This document shows positions 32,336 through 41,800 of a DNA stretch of 48,390 nucleotides, one piece after another; position 1 is the stretch's first letter, and every line of letters starts with the position of its first letter. This DNA is from Chloroflexota bacterium (GTDB lineage Bacteria > Chloroflexota > Anaerolineae > Anaerolineales > Villigracilaceae). Below the pieces are notes generated by a model. It saw only the letters and a list, made by a program, of their open reading frames with translations, was not told where the DNA came from and ran no database searches. Location of the stretch: NCBI GenBank assembly GCA_016235425.1, contig JACRLC010000048.1, forward strand, positions 1-48,390, read 5' to 3'. The translations under genes were made by a program, and so were the position numbers.

Positions 32336-32364
32336 AACCGGCAAAGGGAGCCGGTTTTTGTTTT
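32336..32364 (+). terminator. Rho-independent terminator
   Basis: AACCGGC (32336-32342) pairs with GCCGGTT (32350-32356), followed by TTTGTTTT. It ends the CBS-ACT transcript. The rest of the gap up to 32609 shows no gene or clear repeat. Confidence 0.75.
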
Positions 32365-32609
32365 GGTGGGAAGCCAAGAAGCGCGGGCCTAACAAGATTG
32401 TAAAGAGAAAAAGATGACAGACAGCGTTCTCTGCTTGACAGAATCTTATCTGGTCTTGTAAACTCGCACTCAATAATATCCCAAGTGGGGGAAAAACACC
32501 GGAACGACCCTCACAAATCAATTAGATACTGAATGGGCAGAAAAGAACAGTACGCAGCGATGATTCCCGCGCGGTATTCCACGAATACGGCGGTGTTTGT
32601 GCGCCTGTT

Positions 32610-32629
32610 CCTCTCTGCGTTCAGAGAGG
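32610..32629 (+). promoter_or_regulatory. hairpin masking the ribosome binding site of the SLH protein
   Basis: CCTCTCTG (32610-32617) pairs perfectly with CAGAGAGG (32622-32629) across a CGTT loop. The right arm is the only purine-rich ribosome-binding candidate, eight bases before the ATG at 32637, so folding would hide it. This could make translation conditional. Confidence 0.5.
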
Positions 32630-32636
32630 TGCAGCC

Positions 32637-35600
32637 ATGAAAAAGAAAATCATACGCTGGTTGTTGATTCCCGTTTTGCTATTGAGCTTTTTTCTTTCTG
32701 CAAGAGGAATGCAAAGCAAACAGGCTTCCATGCTGGAAGCGATTCCTGATCCTGCAAACAGCTTGCTGCAATACACGACCAGCGGGCACCTCCTCGGTTT
32801 TTCTGCGGACAAGGTATACCTGACGGGGATGGATCATGTCCTAACTGTGAGTTTCGTGGACGGGAAACGGGGCCAGCCGGAAGGTCAAGCTGGAAGCGGG
32901 AAAACACACGGAAAAACCGCATCGCTGGGAAAGGTCAGCTATCAAAACGTCTGGCCAGGTGTAGACGTGATCTATACTGCGCCAGACGGTGGGATCGCAG
33001 AAAGCACCTACCTGCTGGCTCCCGGTGCGAAGGTGGATTCGATCCGCTTGAGGTACAACGTGCCAGTGGAGTTGATGCAAGATGGCACATTGCAATTTGC
33101 CTTTGAGAACGGGTATCTTACCGAGAGTGCGCCGACGGCCTGGCAGGAAATCGGCGGACAGCATGTGGCAGTGGCTGTGCACTTTGAGAAACTGGCCGAA
33201 AATGAGGCGGGCTTTGCGCTGGGAACATACAACCCAGGTTACGCAGTGACAATTGACCCGGTGTTTTCCTGGCATACTTTCTATGGTTCGAATGGCTCTG
33301 ATGCCGGCTACGACCTGGCAGTGGATGGAAACGGAAACGTGTATGTGACAGGGTACAGCAGTGCATCCTGGAATGGGCCGGGCGATAAAGCACCCTTGCA
33401 TGCTTACACCGGGGGCGGGGATATTCTGGTAGTGAAACTGGACAGCAATGGAGCATACAAGTGGCATACCTTTTACGGTTCGGCGGGTTCGGATGGCGGG
33501 TATGATATCGCATTGGATGCAAGCGGGAACGCGCTGATCGCAGGAGACAGCTCCGCGGCCTGGAATGGGGCAGGCGGACAATCACCCTTAAATGCGTATT
33601 CGGGAAACTATGATGTTACAGCGCTCAAACTGGACAGTGCCGGAGGATATTTGTGGCATACATTCTACGGTTCGGTCTCAACGGACTATGGGAATGGAAT
33701 TGCCGTGGATGGAAGCGGGAACATCTATCTTGTTGGATATAGCAACGCGGCCTGGAGCGGACCGGGCAACGCCCCGCCGTTAAATCCATATGCGGGCGGC
33801 GGAGATACGATGGCAGTCAAACTGGATAGCGCCGGGGCATACCAGTGGCATACGTTTTATGGATCAAGCGCTTCCGACAGCGGGTCGGCCATTGCGGCAG
33901 ACGGCGGCGGGAATGTGCTGCTCACCGGGGATAGTTTCGCCGCCTGGACTGGTCCGGGAAACGCCGCGCCTGTGAATGCCTACACAGGCAGTTACGATAT
34001 GACCGTAATGAAACTGGATGGGACGGGAGCCTATCAGTGGCACGCCTTCCTGGGTTCCCCCTCGGCAGATTACAGCACAGGGGTGGGAGTAGATGGGAGC
34101 GGAAACACCTTTGTGATAGGCCGCAACAGTGCCGGCTGGAACGGACCCGGCGGGAAAGCGCCTGTGAACGCTTATTCCGGCGGTTCAGACATGACCGTCG
34201 TCAAATTGGATTCCACCGGAGCTTTCCAGTGGCACACTTTTTACGGTTCGGCCTCCGGGGATTATGGATACGGCTTGTTGATCGAACCGAGCGGGAACAT
34301 CACCATCACCGGCGACAGCCTGGCGGCTTGGAATGGGCCTGGCAGCGCTGCGCCGTTGAATCCGTATTCGGGCGGCTATGAAATTGTAGCAACGCGGCTG
34401 GACGGTTCAGGGTCCTATCTATGGCACAGCTTCTACGGTTCCCCGCTGGCAGACGACGGTTATGGGATTGCAGTGGATGGGAGCGGGAACGTATGGCTCG
34501 CCGGACAGAGCGCCGCAGGATGGAACGGACCGGGAGGAGCGGCCGCGTTGAATCCTTACACGGGCGGTTACGACGCGGTGCTGATCAAGATCGGCAACCA
34601 GCCTCAGGCCGGGTTGTATTTGAGCGCAAACAGCGTGTTGGAAAACCAGCCTGTGGGTACGCTCATCGGCGCACTATCCACCGTTGACCCGGACATCGGC
34701 GAAACTTTTACCTATTCCTTTTGCGGCGGAGCGGATGACGCGGCATTCACAATTGCGGCAAACCAATTAAAAACCGCGCAGATCTTTGCATATAAAACCA
34801 GGTCAAGTTATGCAATTTGCGTGCGCAGTACGGACAGCGGCGGGCAAAGCATCGGCAAGGACTTCACGATCAACGTGAAAAACCCGAACGATGCCCCGAC
34901 CGACATCGCCCTGTCTAAAAACAGCGTTGATGAAAACCAGCCAGCCGGAACGGTGATCGGCAGTTTATCCAGCGCGGACTCGAATCCGGGCGATACCTTC
35001 TCGTATTCCTTCTGCGGCGGCGCAGACGACGCAGCCTTTGTCCTGGATGGAAATGTTCTCAAAACTGCGGCGCTCTTTGACTATGAAGCCAGAAACAGTT
35101 ATAGCGTCTGCGTTCGCTCTACGGATAGCGGTTTGTTGGAGATCACCAAGACCATGGCGATCCAGGTTAACAACCTGATTGATACAGCCACCTTCTCAGA
35201 CGTCCCAACCGGTTATTGGGCCTGGAAGTGGGTTGAATCAGTCTACCAGGCGGGCATCACCAGCGGATGTTTGTCCAATCCGCTGATCTACTGCCCGGAT
35301 GCGCCCGTTACGCGCGCCCAGATGGCCGTGTTCCTGCTGCACGGCCGCCACGGAGGAAGCTACGCACCTCCGGCGGCCAGCGGCAACGTCTTTACAGATG
35401 TGCCTGCGTACCACTGGGCGGCGGCGTGGATCGAGCAATTGGCCGCTGAAGGCATCACCAACGGCTGTGACAATGGGAAGTATTGCCCGGAGGCAAGCGT
35501 GACGCGTTCCGAAATGGCAGTCTTCCTGCTAAAGAGCGGGCATGACGCGGGATATGCCCCGCCCGCCGCGACCGGCAGTGTCTTTGCCGACGTGGCCGCG

Positions 35601-35750
35601 GACGATTGGGCGGCGGCATGGATCGAGCAATTGGCTGTTGAAGGCATCACCAGCGGCTGCGGCAGTGGGAATTACTGTCCAGAGGACAGCGTGACCCGCG
35701 CCCAGATGGCGGTCTTCCTGCAGCGAGCGTTGGGTTTGCCGTTGCCCTGA
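32637..35750 (+). CDS. SBBP-repeat, cadherin-like, SLH-anchored surface protein
   Basis: A 1037-residue secreted protein. A signal peptide (KKKIIRWLLIPVLLLSFFLSARG) is followed by a beta-rich N-terminal domain typical of SBBP proteins (DUF7948-like; residues about 40-210). Seven SBBP repeats of about 64 residues follow, each starting WHTFYGS or a close variant, spaced 192 bases apart (33269 to about 34610); these probably form a beta-propeller. Two cadherin-like repeats (about 660-850) contain YSFCGGADDAAF twice. Three SLH domains (about 855-1037, e.g. FADVAADDWAAAWIEQL...VTRAQMAVFL) should bind cell-wall polymer and display it on the S-layer. The SLH units resemble those inside the RHS protein next door. 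Role probably adhesion or surface structure. Possibly under hairpin control. Confidence 0.85.
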   Translation: MKKKIIRWLLIPVLLLSFFLSARGMQSKQASMLEAIPDPANSLLQYTTSGHLLGFSADKVYLTGMDHVLTVSFVDGKRGQPEGQAGSGKTHGKTASLGKVSYQNVWPGVDVIYTAPDGGIAESTYLLAPGAKVDSIRLRYNVPVELMQDGTLQFAFENGYLTESAPTAWQEIGGQHVAVAVHFEKLAENEAGFALGTYNPGYAVTIDPVFSWHTFYGSNGSDAGYDLAVDGNGNVYVTGYSSASWNGPGDKAPLHAYTGGGDILVVKLDSNGAYKWHTFYGSAGSDGGYDIALDASGNALIAGDSSAAWNGAGGQSPLNAYSGNYDVTALKLDSAGGYLWHTFYGSVSTDYGNGIAVDGSGNIYLVGYSNAAWSGPGNAPPLNPYAGGGDTMAVKLDSAGAYQWHTFYGSSASDSGSAIAADGGGNVLLTGDSFAAWTGPGNAAPVNAYTGSYDMTVMKLDGTGAYQWHAFLGSPSADYSTGVGVDGSGNTFVIGRNSAGWNGPGGKAPVNAYSGGSDMTVVKLDSTGAFQWHTFYGSASGDYGYGLLIEPSGNITITGDSLAAWNGPGSAAPLNPYSGGYEIVATRLDGSGSYLWHSFYGSPLADDGYGIAVDGSGNVWLAGQSAAGWNGPGGAAALNPYTGGYDAVLIKIGNQPQAGLYLSANSVLENQPVGTLIGALSTVDPDIGETFTYSFCGGADDAAFTIAANQLKTAQIFAYKTRSSYAICVRSTDSGGQSIGKDFTINVKNPNDAPTDIALSKNSVDENQPAGTVIGSLSSADSNPGDTFSYSFCGGADDAAFVLDGNVLKTAALFDYEARNSYSVCVRSTDSGLLEITKTMAIQVNNLIDTATFSDVPTGYWAWKWVESVYQAGITSGCLSNPLIYCPDAPVTRAQMAVFLLHGRHGGSYAPPAASGNVFTDVPAYHWAAAWIEQLAAEGITNGCDNGKYCPEASVTRSEMAVFLLKSGHDAGYAPPAATGSVFADVAADDWAAAWIEQLAVEGITSGCGSGNYCPEDSVTRAQMAVFLQRALGLPLP

Positions 35751-35758
35751 TTCCGGCT

Positions 35759-35791
35759 GGTTGTCCCCGCAGTTGAACTGCGGGGACAACC
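35759..35791. terminator. strong 14-bp hairpin after the SLH protein
   Basis: GGTTGTCCCCGCAG (35759-35772) pairs perfectly with 35778-35791 across TTGAA. A-rich sequence follows rather than T, so it may terminate by another mechanism or act as a dispersed palindrome. Confidence 0.6.
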
Positions 35792-35876
35792 AAAAAGGGC
35801 AGCCAAAAAGAAATCCTTAGGCGAGCGAACTTCCTAGCTCCAAATACAGACAACATAACGGAAAAAGGTGGTGGGC

Positions 35877-38800
35877 ATGAACACATTCTTTAACATCCTG
35901 ATGGCGGTCAGCCTGGTTGCCGGGCAGATAACCCTGCCTGTGAGAACTGCACCTATGACGAATGCACCCGATTTGCAGGCCGCGGAGGATATTCCCCTGG
36001 CAGAGGCACCGGCTGTAACCGAACCTCCTGCCGCTGTTGAAGCTGTAGTGGAGACGGAACCGCTCGCGGCAGTCAGCGGAACCCCGCTCGCGCTGATTGC
36101 GGCAATTACCGGCACTCCATCCGCGCCAACCATCAGCACGCCGTCTGCCAACGACCCCGCCATCCCGCGCCCGGCGCGGGAACAGATCGCGGCACCCAGC
36201 CTGATGCTTTCAACCATACCGGAGCAATTGAAGCAGAACATGAGTTTTGAGCTGAACTGGGAGGCCGGCGGGGTGGAGTTCGATGGACAGACCCTGCTGC
36301 AAGTCAGCCTGCCGGAAGGCATCCTCCCGGAGGAGAAATGGCGCTCCAGTGAGTATGACGCCGGCACACGTATGCTGGTATTGACCCTGGCCGTGACGGA
36401 ACCCCAGGGAACCCTGCGCCTGCGCACAGACGACAGCCTGGCGGGAAACTATCTGATCTCAGCCGAGCTGCGCCGCGCGGAAGTTTCGCTGGCTGTGGCA
36501 ACACTGACGTTTGCCACCCGCGAGGAGTTTTTCGTGGAGAAGGCTGGGGGCAGTATTCAAACTGCGGACGGGCGCATTAAAGTGGATTTCCCGGCGGGGG
36601 CATTGCCGGAGGATGCACGGGTGGAGATCGGCCAATCAGTGGAAGAGGCCGCGCCGCCAGCCTCTCTAAGCGGACTGCCATTCGAGATCAAGGCCTATGG
36701 ACAGACATCCCAGCGCGAACTGAACGTCTTCGACCAGGAAGTCAGGATCGAGGTGGATTACAGCGAACTGAACCTGCCAGCTGAAAAAGAAGGCGACCTG
36801 TTCTTGTATTGGCACAACCCGCAGACGAGCGGCTGGGAGGGAATTGCCTCTGTTACCGACTCAGGGACAAAGAAACTGAGCGCATTCGTCAATCACTTTA
36901 CCGTCTTCAATATGGCGGTGAACGACTGGCAGGCCTCGCATTTGCCCACAGTGGATACTTTTCAGGTATCGCAATTCACCGGCGCGGGCACATTTTCCCT
37001 GCCCATCGAAGTCCCAGCCGGACCTGGGGGCTTACAGCCCGATCTGACGTTGAGTTACAACAGCCAGGTGGCAGACCAAGCCAACGCGCTAACCCAGGCA
37101 TCCTGGGTGGGCATGGGCTGGTCATTGGAGACCGGTTCGATCGAACGAGACACACACGGCACAACCGCCTTTGAAGGCGACGACACCTTTGCGCTTTCGG
37201 CGGGCGGGATGAGCGCGCACTTTGCCATGGGAGCGGATGGAAAGTACCATGCGCTGGACGAAAACTTTACCCGCATTCAGTATTATCCATTGCCCGGCAC
37301 ATGGACCGTATGGGATAAACAGGGAAATATTTATTATTTTGAAGACCAGGCGGTCATGGCCAATAACTCAACGCCGAAACTGACCTATCGCTGGTCTTTG
37401 ACGCGCGTCCAGAACATCTTCGGAAAGGAATTGGTATTTACCTATTTCAAAGAACACAAATTGGTTTCCCATGGTAATAGAGGAATTCAGAAACAAGCCG
37501 ACACCGCAGTTTACCCGGAAACCATTATCTATCCGCACGGCAGGTACCGCATCTGGTTCGAGCGCGAGAACCGCCCGGACTATATTACCTCCTGGAAGAA
37601 TGACGATATCTACCATAGCCTCCAGACACAGCGGCTGAAGACCATCCACATTCAAGAGGGAAGCGATGGCACAGGCTGGACGGATGTCAAACAATACGTG
37701 TTCAGCTACAACGAAGGTGGGAACGCCATCTTCCCGAATTCCCAGGCAAATGGCATCAAAATATCCACCCTGACCGGTGCGCAGCAATTGGGATTGAATG
37801 GCGCGGCCTATCCGGCATACACCTTTGCATATGACGGCCTGCATCTGACCCGCGCCGAGAACGGCTATGGCGGCTTCGTGGTATTCGACTATGACACCGA
37901 ACCGTGGTATTCCATTAGCGAAGCCCGCAACACGTACTTGCTGGAATATGACTTCACGGACAAACCACGGAACTCGCCCTGCCGTGAAAACCTGGGGAGC
38001 ATGACGTGGCAGGGGGGCAATCGAGTGTATTGCAACGGAAGCAGCCTCACGGTCAACGGCACGGGGGGGGAACAATATTTATCCAGCGTAGAGAACCCTT
38101 CCGTTTTTCGTCCCGGCGGGATCTACAGGATTTCGGTAACGCATGACGGCCTGGCGCCAGGCGCCGGCATCGGATTGGGCGTATACGATGGAACCTACTC
38201 CCATTTCGGCCCGGAAAATACTTCCGATAATTGGACAACGACAGAATATTATTACCAGATGCCGGCGGATGGTAAGAGCTGGCTTATCGCAAACCTGCGC
38301 GTCACAGGCGGCCCCGTTAATATCAATAAATTTTCCGCGCAGCTCCTGCCCTCTTTCTACCGGGTAACAGCCAAACACATTTCAGACGGACAGGGCCGTA
38401 CCTACACCTACAATTACACCTATGGCGGCGCGGCGGTCAACGATCCCTACGACATATTTACCGGCACAGGGCACTCCCAAATGGCGGCAGATTGCAAGAC
38501 GGATCAAAAATGCTACGTAGAACCCTATTCCGAATTCCGCGGCCATGCAGCCGTTACCGAAACCTGGCCGGATGGACGCCAGGTGGTCACGGCATTTTTC
38601 CAGGACGATATCTACAAAGGCCGTTCCAGCAAGGTCGAGACGTTCGCTTCGGCAGGCGGGCCCAAGATGAACGAGACCATCTATCAGTATGATAACAAAC
38701 TACAAGTCTTGTACTCCAGCTTGGGTGAATTACACTTGAAGGGATATTGGGTTTACCAGACATCCCAGGAAAATTGGACCTATGGGGCCGTCTCCGGCGC

Positions 38801-41800
38801 GACAAAAAGCGCGTTCTTTTACGATGAAACCGCCATGCAGCCATCCGGCAGCGCATACGGCAACCTGACCACCCGGCAGGATTACACCTGGAACGGCAGT
38901 GACTGGTCCCCCTATCGCAAAACGCAAACCTATTTCTGGCCAAACGATACGGACGTATACCTGGTGGGATTGCCTGCCAAAACCATGATCTATGAAGGCA
39001 GCGCCGCGCTCATGGGAATATCCATCAACCTGTACGACAATAATAATGGAGATCACCAAACAGCGCCAACGAAGGGCCTGTTGACGGCCGCACGCGCCCT
39101 GGTTACAGATACAGGTCAGTACAGCCAGGTTTCCTACGGCTACGATGCCTGGGGCAACCGCACCTCTGTGACCACCCATACCGGCTTTGGCGGCTGGAAT
39201 ACATCCCCGGACCCAGGTACGGCGCGCACGACTTCCACAACTTACGATAATAACTATTACACCTACCCAACTTCAATTAAAAACGCCCTAAACCAGCAGA
39301 CAACCCTGACCTATGACTATGCCAAAGGCGTGCCGTTGAGTGAAACCGACCCCAACGGCACGGTCACCTCCGCCGAATACGATGACTTGGGACGCATGAC
39401 CGCACTGATCCGCCCCGGCGACACGACAGACAGCCCGACCTTGAGGATAGCGTACCCACAATGGAATCCTTTCCAGGCTACCATCACCCAGAAAATTGAC
39501 GATACAACTTCCTATACCGTCGTGCGCACCTACGACGGTTTGGGACGCCAAACGCAGACGATCAACGGCGGGGCGATCACCGACACCATTTATGACAGCC
39601 CCTCCGTAACCCGGCAGAGCCTGCCGTATTTTTCCGGCGATCCTGTCTATTACACGACTACGACCACCGGCCTGGGAGGACGGCGCGTCGCCGTTCAGGC
39701 ACCGGATGGAACCACAGTCACTACCTTCACCGACGGCCTGCAGACCACCGTCACCGAACCGGATACAGGCGGCGGCATTCATTCAACCATAACGATGAAG
39801 GATGCCTGGGGACGTGCGGTTTCCATCATCCCGCCCACCGGCCCGGAGATAAGTTACACCTACGACATCTTCGACCGCCTGGAAACCGCCGTGCACGGCG
39901 GCAACTACACCACTCAATTGTTTTACAATTACGCCGGGCAGAAGATAAAAATGACCGATCCCGACATGGGCACCTGGCAATATCAATACGACGGCGCGGG
40001 CAGCCTTATCCGTCAAACCGACGCGCGCGGCTGTACGCTCACGATGACCTATGACGATCTGAGCCGCCTGACAAACAAAGCCTCCAGCGGAACAGGGTGC
40101 GGTACACAAGTAAACACGTCATACACGTATGATGAGGGCACGAACGGCATCGGCCGCCGCACCTCAATGACCGATGCCTCCGGCTCCACCTCCTGGACGT
40201 ACGACGCGCGCGGGCGCATGTCCTCTGAAACCAGGAACATCAGCGGCAGCAGTTTCACCACCGGCTGGAACTACAACTCCGCCGGCCTGCCCACCCGCAT
40301 CTCCTATCCCGGCGGCGGAGAGCTTGTGGATTACGAATATAATTCCCGCATGTTATTGGACACCGTCTCCTCAGGCATAAACACCTACGTCAGCGGAAGC
40401 CGGTATGATTCCGCCGGGCGCACGACCTCCCGCTCCTACGGCAGCGGCACGCAGACCGGTTACGACTACTACGCCTGGGACACGCAAGGCGGGCGGCTGA
40501 AGGCCATCCAGTCCGGCACGGCAGGCAATCCGACTTCCCTGCAAGACCTGAACTACCTCTACGACGCGGCGGGCAGCGTGATCTCCATCCAGAACGACGC
40601 GGCCGGCGAAACCCAGGACTTCGCCTACGACTCTCTCAACCGCCTCACCTCCTGGACTTTGGGAGGCATCACCGAAAACTACAGCTACGACCCGACGACC
40701 GGCAATCTCGCTCAAAACAGGAACGGCCAGCTCGTTTACGGAGACCCAGCCCACCCCCACGCCGTTACCGTCAACGGGACAGACACCTCCTTCGTCTACG
40801 ACTGGAACGGCAATATGACCTACCGCAAGGCCGCAGGCCAGGTCTCCGAATTTACCTACGATGCCGAGGGCCGCCTGTCCGGCGTCCAGCCCGGCGCAGG
40901 CACGCCCCCGCCCACGGTCACACCGCCCACGCCCACCGGCACGCCCACCCCCATCCCGCCCGTCTTTGCCGACGTGCCCGATGGCTATCCCAACAAAGCC
41001 TCGATCGAGACGCTCTATCACAACGGCATCACCGGCGGGTGCGGCACCGCCCCCCTGCGCTACTGCCCGGAGAACAACACCACCCGCGCCGAGACGACCG
41101 TCTTCCTGCTCAAGGCCGAGCATGGCGGCGGATACACTCCGCCTGCTGTGGGGAGCTCGACCGGCTTCAACGATGTCCCCATCAACTCCGCTTATGCCGC
41201 CTGGATCAAGCAGTTCGCCGCCGAGGGCATCACCTCCGGCTGCGGGAACGGCAATTTCTGTCCCGACGAACCTGTGACACGCGAACAATTGGCTGTCTTC
41301 ATGCTGAAGGCGAAACACGGCGCCGCTTACGTCCCGCCCGCCGCGACCGGTGCGCTGTTCACCGATGTGGCCGCGAACGACTGGGCCGCCGCGTGGATCG
41401 AACAATTCGCGAATGAAATCGGCGGAGCGGCAATGGCCTCCCTGGGCTGCAGTGCAAACAAATATTGCCCCACAAGCCCCATCCTGCGCAGGGACGTGGC
41501 CGTCTTTGTCGTGCGAGCCTTCAACATTCCCATGTCCTCCACCCCTCTCCCTGTGGGAGAGGGGGCGGGGCGTCGTGTTGAGCTTGTCGAAACAGTGAGG
41601 GCCGCCGCGCCGGATGTTGGAGACTGGAGAACTGGAGATTGGCGCGATTCCACTGTGGCTGCCGCACCGCAGGCGACTATGACCATGCCAGAGGCAAGAA
41701 TCATTGACCCCACCTACCACGCGCCCAAAGTCATGGCCATGCCCAGCCCGCTCAGCGCAGAAGCATCGTTCCTCTACGACGGCGACGGCAGGCGCGTGGC

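Noticed and set aside
32365..32609. Gap before the SLH protein checked for a riboswitch
   Set aside because: Apart from the masking hairpin at 32610-32629, no conserved riboswitch core could be recognised by eye.
33269..34610. Regular 192-base repeats considered as a CRISPR-like or satellite array
   Set aside because: They are in-frame SBBP protein repeats with diverged codons, not short identical repeats with unique spacers.
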